Source: Pandoraea vervacti
GTDB lineage: Bacteria; Pseudomonadota; Gammaproteobacteria; Burkholderiales; Burkholderiaceae
NCBI RefSeq assembly: GCF_000934605.2
Contig: NZ_CP010897.2
Location: 4,340,001 to 4,404,000, forward strand
Direction: 5' to 3'
Length of the DNA: 64,000 nucleotides
In this document: positions 43,843 through 55,000 of the stretch, one piece after another
How positions within the stretch are numbered: position 1 is the first letter of the stretch
How the letters are laid out: each line of letters starts with the position of its first letter
Program-made: the position numbers and the translations under genes
Notes under the pieces: generated by a model
What the model saw: the letters and a program-made list of their open reading frames with translations, nothing else
Database searches by the model: none
What the model was told of the DNA's origin: nothing

Positions 43843-46065
43843 ATGGACTATCAAACCGATATCAAGAAGTTCCTATATAGCCATTACTTTTTCAGCGGCA
43901 CCCGGCAGGCAGTCGGCGTCATCCTGCCCGCACTCGTCCTGTTCTGGGGGATGGACCAGCACCTGCTCGGCATCGAGGTCGCCTCCGGCGCGCTTTGCGC
44001 CAGCGTGGTCGACATCAACGGGCCGCTGCGCCACAAGCACACCGAGTTGCTCAGTTGCACGCTGCTGGGCGCCCTGACCGTGCTCATTACCGGCATGGCG
44101 ACGGCCGCACAGCCGTGGCAACTGTGGATCACCACGCTGATTCTGACGTTCGGCCTGTCCATGCTCGTGGTCTATGGCTTTCGCGCGTCGCTCGTGAGCT
44201 TTGCCTGTCTGATGATGATGGTGCTCAACGTCGAGGCCGACCTCACGCGCCATCAGGCCGTACTCGATGCAGGCGCCGTGCTCGCTGGCGGTCTCTGGTA
44301 CACCTACTTCAGTCTGTTCGTGTGCCGAATCTGGTGGTTTCGCATCGAACAGCAGACCCTGGCCGAGTGCTTTTTCGTGACCTCGGAATATCTGGAAGCC
44401 AAGGCGGCCTTCTACGATACGTCAACGGATATCGACGACTGCTACCGGCGTCTGATCGCCGCGCAGGTCAATGTCGTGGAGAAGCAGCAGGCAGCGCGCG
44501 AGATCATTCTGCGCAACCTGCCTCGCCTGCGTATCGGCGCGCTCGAACCGCGTCGCACGATGCTGTTCAATCTGTTCATCAACATCGTCGACCTGCACGA
44601 GACGGTGGTCTCCGTGCATACCGATTACCCGATGTTGCGTCGCGAGTTTGCCAATAACGACGTCCTGGTGTTTTTCCGCGACATGATCCGCAAGATCGCG
44701 ATCGAGGTGGATGCGATCGGTTATGCCATCGCCACGAATGAACCGTCGCGGGCTCAGCGTAGCTGGCGTGCCGAGTTCCGGGCCATCGAGTACGAAATCG
44801 AACTCATGCGCAAGCAGTCGCTCCAGCAACGCTCGCCGGAAGCCTATCAGGCACTCGCGAGCACCTTCCGTCGTGTGTGGAGTACGACGCGCATCGTCGA
44901 GCGCATGCATCGCAACACGGACGTGAGCACGGCCGGCAACGCCACCGAGATGCAGATCGATCAGGCGCTGATTCGATTCACCTCGCGGCAGAGCTTCTCT
45001 CCGAAATTGCTCTGGAAAAATCTGACTTTCTCGTCGCCCAGCTTCCGTCACGCATTGCGGGTGACGATCGCGATCACGGCCGGCCTGCTCGTTTGCGAGA
45101 ACTGGTCGCTGCTGGCCGGGCAGGACCACAGCTACTGGGTACTGCTCACGATCATCGTGATTCTGAAGCCCGGGTTCAGTCTGACCAAACAGAAGAACGC
45201 GCAGCGACTGACCGGCACGCTCATTGGCTGCGTGAGCGTGCTGGTGATCCTCTCGTTCGTCCACAAAGCCTGGATCCTGCTCGCGCTCATGTTCTTTTGC
45301 ATGATCATGGGCAACAGCCTGTCGCTGTTCAATTACGGGCTGTCGGTCGTCTTCATGTCGTCTTACGTGCTGCTGCTCTTCCACTTCCTTCTTCCCGGCT
45401 CGCTTTCGGTGATCGGCGAGCGCGCCATCGATACGCTGATCGGTTCGGCCATCGCGCTGGCGTGTTCGTATCTGTTCCCGTATTGGGAATACCGGCTGAT
45501 GGGACCGCTGATCCGCAATGCCGTCCAGTCGACCCGCACGTACCTGGAGGCATGCGCCGGCCTCGATGGCAAGCGCGATAACCTTGCCTATCGCATGGCG
45601 CGCAAGGACATGCACATTGCATTCGGGAATTTCGGCGCCGCCTTCAAGCGGATGATGCTCGAACCGAAGTCGAAGCAGGTCGCGGTGGCGGAACTCAACG
45701 ACTTGCTGGTACAGAACCATGTGATGGCGTCGTACATCACCGGGATGTCCGATGTGCTGCCGCGTCAGATCGCGGCGGACAGGAGTGGAGAATTGGGGCA
45801 GGTCGTGGCGGCCATCAGCGATCTGCTGTCGCAGGCGGTTGCGGCCCCGGCGGCGTCCGTGCCGACGGACGCGCAGGCCGCCACCGAGGCCATGCGCGAC
45901 TACACGCGTCGGCTGGATGCGCTGGTAGTGGCGCAGGAGCAGCAGCCCGATGTCGCCGACGCCCACATCCAGGAAATCAAGCAGGTCGTACATCAACTCA
46001 AGCAGATGCTGCGCGCGGGTGAATTGATTCTGCGCGACATGCGGGCCATCCGTTTGCCCGCCTGA
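43843..46065 (+). CDS. FUSC/YccS-family inner-membrane protein
   Basis: 740 residues with two blocks of membrane helices: ~15-155 (RQAVGVILPALVLFWGMDQH, LTVLITGMATAAQ) and ~405-545 (HALRVTIAITAGLLVCENWS, WVLLTIIVILKPGFSLTKQ). Each block is followed by a large cytoplasmic helical domain. This is the fusaric-acid-resistance-protein-like / YccS-YhfK arrangement. Substrate is unknown; aromatic-acid efflux is only a family-level possibility. Start at 43843 (MDYQTDIKKFLYSHYFFSGT) is chosen over an upstream ATG at 43690. Convergent with the NarL-type regulator, 31 bases apart. Confidence 0.88.
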   Translation: MDYQTDIKKFLYSHYFFSGTRQAVGVILPALVLFWGMDQHLLGIEVASGALCASVVDINGPLRHKHTELLSCTLLGALTVLITGMATAAQPWQLWITTLILTFGLSMLVVYGFRASLVSFACLMMMVLNVEADLTRHQAVLDAGAVLAGGLWYTYFSLFVCRIWWFRIEQQTLAECFFVTSEYLEAKAAFYDTSTDIDDCYRRLIAAQVNVVEKQQAAREIILRNLPRLRIGALEPRRTMLFNLFINIVDLHETVVSVHTDYPMLRREFANNDVLVFFRDMIRKIAIEVDAIGYAIATNEPSRAQRSWRAEFRAIEYEIELMRKQSLQQRSPEAYQALASTFRRVWSTTRIVERMHRNTDVSTAGNATEMQIDQALIRFTSRQSFSPKLLWKNLTFSSPSFRHALRVTIAITAGLLVCENWSLLAGQDHSYWVLLTIIVILKPGFSLTKQKNAQRLTGTLIGCVSVLVILSFVHKAWILLALMFFCMIMGNSLSLFNYGLSVVFMSSYVLLLFHFLLPGSLSVIGERAIDTLIGSAIALACSYLFPYWEYRLMGPLIRNAVQSTRTYLEACAGLDGKRDNLAYRMARKDMHIAFGNFGAAFKRMMLEPKSKQVAVAELNDLLVQNHVMASYITGMSDVLPRQIAADRSGELGQVVAAISDLLSQAVAAPAASVPTDAQAATEAMRDYTRRLDALVVAQEQQPDVADAHIQEIKQVVHQLKQMLRAGELILRDMRAIRLPA

Positions 46066-46096
46066 CTCGCCTGCGGCAGGCGCGCTCGCTCGCCGA

Positions 46097-46735
46097 TCAG
46101 GTGATACCCGAGCGCGTGGCGTAGTGGTAGAGATCGACATCGCGATCCAGGCCGAGCTTGCGCATGGCGTTCGTCTTTTGCGAACTGACGGTTTTGACGC
46201 TGCGGCTCAGTTGGAACGCGATTTCGCTGATGGTCAGGCCCGAGACGAACAACCGCACCACTTCCACCTCACGCCCCGAGAGCTTCGACGCGTCGATGTC
46301 CGTGTCGTCGACCACGGCGTCGTGCAACCGCGTTGCCAGCCCGGCGGGAATGTAGCGGCTACCGTCCGCAACGACACACACGATGTCGGCAATCGAGCTT
46401 TGCTCGTCGAGCTTGGAGAGAATCGAGTGGACGCCGAGCTTGAGCATGCCGCGCAGAATCGCAAGGTTCTCCAGCATCGTCACCACGATGATCTTGATGT
46501 GAGGGAAATACCGGCGAACGTAGCCGATGAGAAAAAGCCCGTCCTTGAAGTTGCCTCCGGGCATGGAAAAGTCGGTCACGAGAATATCGCAAGGCGCCTT
46601 GGCCAGCAGGTTCACCAGTTCCGACGAGTTGCCGGCCTCCCCGACCAGATGGATCATTTCCCGCTCTTCGAGCAGACGCCGTATGCCAAAGCGCACAATC
46701 GGATGGTCATCTGCGACCACGACATTGATCGTCAT
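46097..46735 (-). CDS. NarL/RcsB-type (LuxR) response regulator, orphan
   Basis: 212 residues. Receiver domain: acidic pair D9-D10 in VVADDHPIVRFG, phosphoacceptor D55 in ILVTDFSMPGG, and K109 in ILSKLDEQ. The C-terminal LuxR-type helix-turn-helix is LSGREVEVVRLFVSGLTISEIA followed by LSRSVKTVSSQKTNAMRKLG (here in parts). It resembles RcsB more than NarL. No sensor kinase gene is adjacent. Start at 46735 has aagg upstream. Confidence 0.92.
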   Translation of the reverse strand: MTINVVVADDHPIVRFGIRRLLEEREMIHLVGEAGNSSELVNLLAKAPCDILVTDFSMPGGNFKDGLFLIGYVRRYFPHIKIIVVTMLENLAILRGMLKLGVHSILSKLDEQSSIADIVCVVADGSRYIPAGLATRLHDAVVDDTDIDASKLSGREVEVVRLFVSGLTISEIAFQLSRSVKTVSSQKTNAMRKLGLDRDVDLYHYATRSGIT

Positions 46736-47157
46736 CCTTGTCCCCTTTTCTATGGGTCGTTGGCAGGCCGCCGCCGCGCCGCGCCACACGCGCGCCGCTT
46801 CACGCCGGCCGTCACTGCGAAGTGGGTCCATTCTGGCAAAAAGGGATCACGACGACCGAGTGGGAAACGTCACATAGTCGGAGTGCGAGGTCCGGCTTGC
46901 AACGCGTTGTGGTCAACCGGCGCGAAGCCCGCATGCTGCCCGATAGAGCGGGTACTGCCTCCAACGACTTGACGGGACTCGCGCAGAGGTGAAATTGCAC
47001 AGACGCGCATCGGCAAGGTTTGTGCTACTCGCGTTACTGGCGTTCGAAAGATTCGCAGCACCGGTTTCGGGCGTTCCGATCACGAAAGTCGGAATTCCCT
47101 TAAACACCGATGCTGGATTTGGTGAGCGGCTCGCCATGAGCCTCGAAAAATGCGTAG
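46736..47157. other. Intergenic region, no gene seen
   Basis: 422 bases between the RND outer-membrane gene and the NarL-type regulator, both read on the minus strand. It must contain the regulator's promoter. I see no repeat, RNA motif or convincing frame. Confidence 0.5.
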
Positions 47158-48663
47158 CTACTCCTGCGCTGCGGCAGTGGATGCCTTTACCGCATCCGGC
47201 GTAGCGCTCGCGCCGCCGCTCGCCGCGGCGCCCTCGGGCGGCAAGCCGTGCCAGCCACCGCCGAGTGCGGTCACGAGCAGCACATTCGCCGTGAACTGGC
47301 GACCGAGGATGGTTAAAGCCGTACGTTCCGTGGTGTACGCGGTCGCTTGCGCCGTCAGCACGTTTTGGAAACCGACAGTCCCTGCCTTGTACTGATTCAG
47401 GATCAGTTGCGCGGCCTCGCGCGACGATTGCACGGCCTGATTCTGCACAGCGGCCTCACGCCCAAGGTAGTTGAGCGCGGCCAGATTGTCTTCGACCGCC
47501 TGGAACGCGGCGAGCACCGTCTGGCGGTAAGTCGCGACCTGTGCGTCGTACGCTGCGATGGCCGCGTCCGTCTGCGCACGTCGCAAGCCACCGTCGAAGA
47601 GCGTGGCCGCCAACGCCGGACCCACCGACCAGAAGCGGCTCGGCAGCGTCAGCCAGTCGGCAAAGCTGTTGCTCTGGAACCCGCCGGTCGCCGAGAGCGA
47701 AAGCGTGGGGAAGAACGCCGCTTTCGCCACGCCAATCTTCGCGTTTGCCGCCACCACCGAACGCTCGGCCGATGCAATGTCCGGACGACGCTCAAGCAGT
47801 TGCGACGGCAGGCTCACCGGCACCGGCGGCAACGCGGCACGCAACGGTGACGGCGTGAGGGAAAAGGCGGCGGGCGCCTTGCCCACAAGCAACGCTATCG
47901 CATGTTCCAGCTGCGCACGCGTGACTTCAATGTCGAGCGCCGCCGCCTGAGCTTGCTGCAACTGCGTTTGCGCCTGAATCACGTCGGAGCGTTGCGCCAC
48001 GCCCACGGCATATTGATTTTGCGTCAGCCTGAGCGTCTGCTCGTACGCCGCAACGGTGCGATCGAGCAACGCCTTTTGCTCGTCCGTCACCCTCAGATCG
48101 AAGTAGTTCTGTGCAAGCAATGCCTGCGCCGACAGGCGCGCGTTGGCGAGATCTGCGGCACTGGCTTCGGCGCTCGCATTGCCTGCCTCGACGGAACGGC
48201 GAACGCTTCCCCAAATGTCCAGTTCCCAACTCGCGGTACCCGACAGACTATAGCTGTTCGAGATACCGCCGACCCCCGAACCGCTGATCGCCGTATTGCT
48301 CACGCGCGAGCTGCTGCGCGTCACGCCGGCATCGGCGCCGATGGTCGGGAAAAAAGCCGCACGGGCCTGCGAGGCGACAGCCAGCGCCTGCCGGTAGTTG
48401 GCCTCGGCGACTTTGACATTCTGGTTGTTGATGTCGACCTGATGCATCAGCGCCGAGAGCACCGGGTCCTGATAAATCGCCCACCAGTCGCCCTTGGCAA
48501 GTGCATCGCTCGGCTCGGCGAGCTTCCAGTCGCCGGTCTCCTTGAACGCTGCGGGTGTGTCGATGTCAGGCCGTACATAGTCGGGACCCAGCGCACACCC
48601 GGCGAGCCAGAGTACCGCGCTCGCCGCGAAATACGTCGCCGAGCGGCGCATACGCGACGACAT
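47158..48663 (-). CDS. RND efflux outer-membrane lipoprotein, NodT/OprM-like
   Basis: 501 residues, outer-membrane channel of a tripartite efflux system. A lipoprotein signal ends LWLAGC (lipidated C23), followed by ALGPDYVRPDIDTPAAF, the family start. Two tandem OEP repeats show LLAQNYFDLRVTDEQKALLDRT and LLERRPDIASAERSV. Start at 48663 puts the lipobox where it should be; the frame is open to 48975, and a start at 48930 would overlap the mdtC stop but give an implausibly long leader. Last gene of the efflux operon. Confidence 0.9.
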   Translation of the reverse strand: MSSRMRRSATYFAASAVLWLAGCALGPDYVRPDIDTPAAFKETGDWKLAEPSDALAKGDWWAIYQDPVLSALMHQVDINNQNVKVAEANYRQALAVASQARAAFFPTIGADAGVTRSSSRVSNTAISGSGVGGISNSYSLSGTASWELDIWGSVRRSVEAGNASAEASAADLANARLSAQALLAQNYFDLRVTDEQKALLDRTVAAYEQTLRLTQNQYAVGVAQRSDVIQAQTQLQQAQAAALDIEVTRAQLEHAIALLVGKAPAAFSLTPSPLRAALPPVPVSLPSQLLERRPDIASAERSVVAANAKIGVAKAAFFPTLSLSATGGFQSNSFADWLTLPSRFWSVGPALAATLFDGGLRRAQTDAAIAAYDAQVATYRQTVLAAFQAVEDNLAALNYLGREAAVQNQAVQSSREAAQLILNQYKAGTVGFQNVLTAQATAYTTERTALTILGRQFTANVLLVTALGGGWHGLPPEGAAASGGASATPDAVKASTAAAQE

Positions 48664-48922
48664 CGCGATGCCCCTCGCCTTCCGCTGCGCCGTTGCCGCT
48701 TGTGAACGAGGACGGGGGACTTGACGAACGAGATTACGAGACATGGCACACATCGGCCCATCGGCCGCGACAGAGATTTCGGAAGACGCAGAGCGCGCGG
48801 ACGAGACCGACGCAACGGCCAAATCGTTCACAGCGGACCCATCGGTCACATCGGTCACATCGAACGATAGCGACGATAAACGCGCGTCGCCACCACGATC
48901 TCGCGTCGCATGACGAAGCAGA

Positions 48923-51900
48923 TCAACCATGGCCGACCTCCCCGACGTCGCTGTGGCCGCGACGGCCGCGCGCACGCCAACGCGCCCAACGCAGACGCAA
49001 ACGATCGAGATACAGATACACCACTGGGGTCGTATAGAGCGTGAGCACCTGACTCACGAGCAGTCCGCCCACAATCGAAATGCCCAATGGCTGACGCAGT
49101 TCCGCGCCATCGCCAGTACCGAGTGCGAGCGGAATCGCGCCGAGCATGGCAGCCATCGTCGTCATCATGATCGGGCGAAAACGCAACACGCACGCCTGAA
49201 ATATCGCTTCACGCGGCGGCAGGTTCTGACGCCGCTCCGCATCCAGCGCGAAGTCGATCATCATGATCGCGTTCTTCTTCACGATACCGATCAGCAAAAT
49301 CACGCCGATGAGCGCAATGATGCTGAACTCCGTATTGAAAAGCAGCAGCGCTAGCAATGCCCCCACGCCCGCCGATGGCAGCGTCGACAAAATCGTCAGC
49401 GGATGAATGTAGCTTTCGTAGAGCACCCCCAGCACGATGTACACCGTCAGCAGCGCCGTCAGGATAAGCATCGGCTGAGATGAGAGCGCCGACTGGAACG
49501 CCTGCGCCGTGCCCTGAAAACTGCCCTGCACCGACGTCGGCATGCCCAGACGATCCACCGCGTCCCGGATCGACGCCTGTGCCTGCGAAAGCGACACGCC
49601 CGCCGGCAGATTGAACGAGATCGTGCTCGCGGCAAACTGTCCCTGATGCGAGACCCCGAGCGCCGTATTGGTGGGCCGATATCGCGCGAACGCCGAGAGC
49701 GGCACCTGCGCCCCCGCCGACGTCACCACATAAATGTCCTTGAGCGACTCGGGACTTTGCCACCACCGCGGTGCGACCTCCATCACGACCTTGTACTGGT
49801 TGAGCGGGTTGTAGATGGTCGAGACCTGACGCTGACCGAACGCATCGTTAAGCACATTATCGATCTGGCTCATCGTCAATCCGAGACGCGACGCCTGATC
49901 GCGGTCGATATCCAGCGTCGTCTGCAACCCCTTGTCCTGTTGATCCGTGTTCACGTCGGCGAGATTCGGCAGACGCGAAATCGCATTGCGCATCTTCGGC
50001 TCCCACTCGCGCAACTGCTGGAGGTCATCCGCCTGCAACGTGTATTGATACTGCGCATTGCTCGAGCGCCCCCCCACGCGAATATCCTGCACCGATTGCA
50101 GATAGAGCATCGCGCCAGGCTCCTTGGCCAGCTTGCCGCGCAACCGTGCAATGACCTGATCCGCGGAGAGCTTGCGCTGTCCCAATGGCTTGAGCGTGAC
50201 GAACATCGAGCCGCCGTTGCGGTTCGAACCGCCGGTGAAGCCCGTGACCGTCGCGACATCGGGGTCGGCCTGCACGATCTTGATGAAGTCCGCGAGCTTC
50301 TTCTCCATCGCCTGGAACGAGATCGCCTGGTCGGCCTGAATGAAACCGATCATCCGCCCCGTGTCCTGCTGCGGGAAGAAGCCTTTCGGCACCACCATAT
50401 AGAGCCATACGTTCAGGCAGATCGTGGCAAGCAGAATCAGCAGCATGAGCGGCCCATGCCGCAGCGCCCACGCAAGCGAGCGCTCGTACTCGCGCAGCAT
50501 TGCCGCGAACATGCGCTCGATCCAGTCTCCCATGCGTGTCCACACCGACGCTCGCTTCGGGGGTTCCGGGGCGAGCGGTGCGGCCTCCACAGGCACGCCC
50601 GGCGCCGCCTTGCCCTTGAGCAGGCGCGCGCACATCATCGGTGTCGTCGTGAGGGAGACGACCAGCGACACCATGATCGCCGCTGACAGCGTGACGGCGA
50701 ACTCGCGAAACAGCCGCCCGACGATCCCGCCCATGAGCAGCAGCGGAATAAACACCGCCACCAGCGAAATGCTCATCGACAACACGGTGAAACCGACTTC
50801 GCGCGTGCCCTTGAGCGCCGCCGCGAACGGACTGAGACCTTCTTCGACGTGCCGCGAGATGTTCTCGAGCACGACGATGGCATCGTCCACCACGAAGCCG
50901 GTCGCGATGGTCAGCGCCATGAGCGACAGGTTATCGAGACTGAAGCCGCAGAGATACATGATGCCGAACGTGCCGATCAGCGAGACCGGCACCGCCACGG
51001 TCGGGATCAATGTCGCCCGCCAGTTACGCAGGAAGATGAAGACGACCATGATCACGAGTCCGATCGAGATCAGCAACGTGCGTTCGACTTCCTTGAGCGA
51101 GGCCCGGATCGTCGGCGTGCGATCCATGACGACATCGAGGTTGATCGCCGCCGGAATCGAGGCACGCAGGTTCGGCAAAATCCTGTTGATACCGTCGACC
51201 GTCTGAATGATGTTCGCCCCCGGCTGCGTCGTGATGATCAGCAGCACCGACGGCTTGCCGTTCGCCGATCCGGCATTGCGCAGATCCTGCACCGAGTCGA
51301 CAACATCCGCGATATCCGAGAGTCGCACCGGGCGACCGTCCTGATAGCTCACGATGACGGGCAGGTACTCCTTGGCCGTCTTGGCCTGATCGTTGGCAAG
51401 AATCTGCCAGCGGCGATCCCCGTCTTCGAGCGCGCCCTTCGGTCGGTTCGCGTTGACGGCCTGAATTGCCGTGCGAACGGTCTCGAGCGGAATCTGGTAC
51501 TTGTTGAGCGCCGTCGGGTTGAGCTCGACGCGCACCGCCGGCAACGAGCTGCCGCCAACCGTCACATCGCCCACGCCTTCGAGTTGCGAAATTTTTTGCG
51601 CGAGGATCGTGGACGCTGCGTCGTACATCTGCCCGCGGGTCATGCTCTCGGACGTGAGCGCGATGATCATCACCGGCGCGCTGGCCGGGTTCACTTTGCG
51701 ATAGGTCGGATTGCTCGGCAGTCCCGTGGGCAACAGGCTGCGCGCGGCATTGATCGCCGCCTGCACGTCGCGCGCCGCACCGTTGATGTCGCGAGAGAGA
51801 TCGAATTGCAGCGTGATGCGGGTCGAGCCCAGCGAGCTGTTCGACGTCATTTCCGTGACGCCCGCAATGCGCCCGAGCGAGCGCTCCAGCGGCGTCGCCA

Positions 51901-52087
51901 CACTGGCAGCCATGGTCTCCGGGCTTGCGCCGGGCAGCGACGCCGAAACGGAGATCGTCGGGAAGTCGACCTGAGGCAGCGGCGAGACGGGCAGCAGCCC
52001 GAAGGCGACGATGCCCGCCAGCGTCACCCCGATGGTGAGCAGGACGGTCGCGACCGAGCGCCTGATGAAGACAGCCGACAGGTTCAT
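48923..52087 (-). CDS. mdtC: RND multidrug efflux pump subunit, MdtC-like
   Basis: 1054-residue inner-membrane proton-driven exporter with 12 membrane segments and two large periplasmic loops. The N-terminus NLSAVFIRRSVATVLLTIG and PLPQVDFPTISVSASLPGAS match MdtC; TM4 has ATGFVVDDAIVVLENISRH with the proton-relay aspartates. GGLLVSQVLTLYTTPVVYL ends the protein. Its ATG overlaps the upstream pump's stop (ATGA, 52084-52087), as expected for a heteromeric MdtB2C-type pump. Confidence 0.94.
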   Translation of the reverse strand: MNLSAVFIRRSVATVLLTIGVTLAGIVAFGLLPVSPLPQVDFPTISVSASLPGASPETMAASVATPLERSLGRIAGVTEMTSNSSLGSTRITLQFDLSRDINGAARDVQAAINAARSLLPTGLPSNPTYRKVNPASAPVMIIALTSESMTRGQMYDAASTILAQKISQLEGVGDVTVGGSSLPAVRVELNPTALNKYQIPLETVRTAIQAVNANRPKGALEDGDRRWQILANDQAKTAKEYLPVIVSYQDGRPVRLSDIADVVDSVQDLRNAGSANGKPSVLLIITTQPGANIIQTVDGINRILPNLRASIPAAINLDVVMDRTPTIRASLKEVERTLLISIGLVIMVVFIFLRNWRATLIPTVAVPVSLIGTFGIMYLCGFSLDNLSLMALTIATGFVVDDAIVVLENISRHVEEGLSPFAAALKGTREVGFTVLSMSISLVAVFIPLLLMGGIVGRLFREFAVTLSAAIMVSLVVSLTTTPMMCARLLKGKAAPGVPVEAAPLAPEPPKRASVWTRMGDWIERMFAAMLREYERSLAWALRHGPLMLLILLATICLNVWLYMVVPKGFFPQQDTGRMIGFIQADQAISFQAMEKKLADFIKIVQADPDVATVTGFTGGSNRNGGSMFVTLKPLGQRKLSADQVIARLRGKLAKEPGAMLYLQSVQDIRVGGRSSNAQYQYTLQADDLQQLREWEPKMRNAISRLPNLADVNTDQQDKGLQTTLDIDRDQASRLGLTMSQIDNVLNDAFGQRQVSTIYNPLNQYKVVMEVAPRWWQSPESLKDIYVVTSAGAQVPLSAFARYRPTNTALGVSHQGQFAASTISFNLPAGVSLSQAQASIRDAVDRLGMPTSVQGSFQGTAQAFQSALSSQPMLILTALLTVYIVLGVLYESYIHPLTILSTLPSAGVGALLALLLFNTEFSIIALIGVILLIGIVKKNAIMMIDFALDAERRQNLPPREAIFQACVLRFRPIMMTTMAAMLGAIPLALGTGDGAELRQPLGISIVGGLLVSQVLTLYTTPVVYLYLDRLRLRWARWRARGRRGHSDVGEVGHG

Positions 52088-55000
52088 CGCGCCGGACCGT
52101 CCGTAGTGATGGCGCCCGCAGGACCGCTACCGCCGCCGGGACCGCCAGCATTTCCAGGACCCGCGGGACCACCGGGCCCCCCACGATCGTCGTGACCGCC
52201 CTGCGACGTATCCTCCGACGGCCCGAAGCGACGCTCGCGCCATGCGCGCGCGCGCAACGCCCAGCGGTCGAACCAGAGGTAAATGACTGGCGTAGTAAAG
52301 AGCGTCAACACCTGACTGACCATCAGACCGCCGACCATCGTAATACCGAGCGGCTGACGCAACTCGGAGCCGACGCCCGAGCCGAGCATGAGCGGCAGCG
52401 CCCCCAGCACCGCGGCCATCGTCGTCATGAGAATCGGACGAAAGCGCAGCAGGCACGCCTGATAGATCGCCTCACGCGGCGCCATACCGTGCTCGCGCTC
52501 CGCTTCGAGCGCGAAGTCGATCATCATGATGGCGTTCTTCTTCACGATGCCGATCAGCAAGATGATGCCGATGATCGCAATGACGCTGATGTCGTTGCCC
52601 GAGACCATGAGCGCGAGCAAGGCCCCCACCCCGGCCGACGGCAATGTCGACAGAATCGTAATCGGATGAATGTAGCTCTCGTAGAGCACGCCCAGCACGA
52701 TGTACATCGTCACGACCGCGGCGAGAATCAGCCACAACGTGTTCGAAAGCGATGCCTGGAACGCCTGCGCCGCGCCCTGGAACGTCGTCTGCGTGCTTAT
52801 CGGCAACCCGATGGATTGCTCGGCCTCGGTGATCGCCTTGACCGCCTCGCCAAGCGACGCCCCCTTGGCCAGATTGAACGAGATCGTGGCCGCAGGGAAT
52901 TGCGCCTGATGGTTGATCGCGAGCGGCGTGGGTTTTTCCACGATCCTGGCAAACGACGTGAGCGGCACCTGCACCCCTGACGAGGAGGCGACGTAAATCC
53001 CCTTGAGCGCGTCCGGCCCGCGCTGGTAATCGTTGGCCACCTCCAGCACCACCCGGTACTGCGACGCTTGCGTGTAGATCGTCGAGATCAGGCGCTGACC
53101 GAAAGCGCTGTACAGCGTCTGGTCGACCGACGCCGGCGTCACCCCCAGACGGCTCGCCGTATCGCGGTCGATGTCAACGTACGCCTGCAGTCCGTTGACC
53201 TGCAGATCGCTCGTGACGTCAGCCAGTTGCGGCACGTGCTGCAACTTCTCGACGAGCTTCGGCACCCAGACGCCCAGCGTATCCAGACTGGGGTCCTGCA
53301 ACGTGAACTGATACTGCGTGCGACTGATCCGGTCCTCGATCGTCAGATCCTGCACCGGCTGCATATAGAGTGCGATCCCCGGCACCTTCGCCACCTCGGG
53401 CTGAATTCTGCGAATGACCTCGGAGGCGTCGACGCCGCGCGTGGCCTTGTCCTTGAGGTTGATGAGCAACCGCCCGCTATTGAGCGTAGCGTTCACGCCG
53501 TCCACCCCGATGAACGACGACACCGACTGGACCGCCGGGTCCTTGAGGACGGCCGCCACGAGCGCCTGCTGCCGCTCGCCCATGGCCGCGAACGAGATCG
53601 ACTGGGGCGCCTCGGAAATCCCCTGAATCACGCCGGTGTCCTGCACCGGAAAGAAGCCCTTCGGCACCCACAGGTAGAGCAGCACCGTGAGCACCAGGGT
53701 GCCGAGCGCGACGAGCAACGTCGCCCGCTGCCGGTCGAGCACCCACGTGAGCCACTCGCCATACTTCGCAATGATGCGGTCGAACATCGCGCCGGTCTTG
53801 CGATAGAACTTGCCCTGCTTCTCTTCCGGCACGTGGCGCAACAGTTTCGCGCACATCATCGGGGTAAGCGTGAGGGAGACGACGGCGGAGATGAGGATCG
53901 ACACCGCGAGCGTGATCGCGAATTCGCGGAACAGGCGCCCCACGACATCGCCCATGAACAGCAGCGGAATCAGCACCGCGATCAGCGAGAAGGTCAGGGA
54001 AATGATGGTGAAGCCGATCTGTTCCGCGCCCTTGAGCGCGGCCTGCAACGGTTTCTCTCCCTGCTCCATGTAGCGGGCGATGTTCTCGATCATCACAATG
54101 GCGTCATCGACCACGAAGCCGGTCGCAATGGTCAGCGCCATGAGCGTGAGGTTATTGATCGAGAATCCGGCGAGATACATCACGCCGAAGGTGCCGATCA
54201 GCGAGAGCGGCACCGCGACACTGGGAATGATGGTCGCCGAAACGTTACGCAGGAACAGGAAGATGACCATCACCACGAGCGCGACGGCAAGAATCAGCTC
54301 GAACTGCACGTCGGAGACCGACGCGCGAATCGTCGTGGTGCGATCGGTGAGCAACTGCATGTCGATGCTGCCCGGCAGCGCCGCCTGCAACTGCGGCAAC
54401 AGCGCCTTGACCTTGTTGACGGTCTCGATCACGTTCGCACCGGGCTGACGCTGCACATTCACCACGATCGCCGGCGTGGTATCGGCCCACGCGGCGAGCT
54501 TGGTGTTTTCGGCGCCATCGATGACATCCGCAATGTCCGACAGCCGGATCGGGCCACCATTCTTGTAAGCGATGACCAGATTGCGGTATTCGTCGGCCGA
54601 CGCCAATTGATCGTTGGCGTCGATGGTCGAGGCGCGCAGCGGCCCGTCGAAACTCCCCTTCGCCTGATTGACGTTCGCCGCCGCGATCGACGTGCGCACA
54701 TCTTCGATATTCAATCCGTATGACGTGATCGCACGGGGATTGACCTGGATGCGCACGGCCGGACGCTGCCCGCCGGAAATGCTCACCAGACCGATGCCCG
54801 GCAATTGCGAGATCTTCTGCGCCACACGCGTGTCCACCAGATCCTGCAACTTCGGCAGGGGCATGGTTTTGGACATGATCGCCAGCGTGAGAATCGGTGT
54901 GTCCGCCGGGTTGACCTTGTTATAGATCGGCGGCATGGGCAAATCGCTCGGCAGCAGATTGCTGGCGCTATTGATAGCTGCCTGCACTTCCTGTTCGGCG

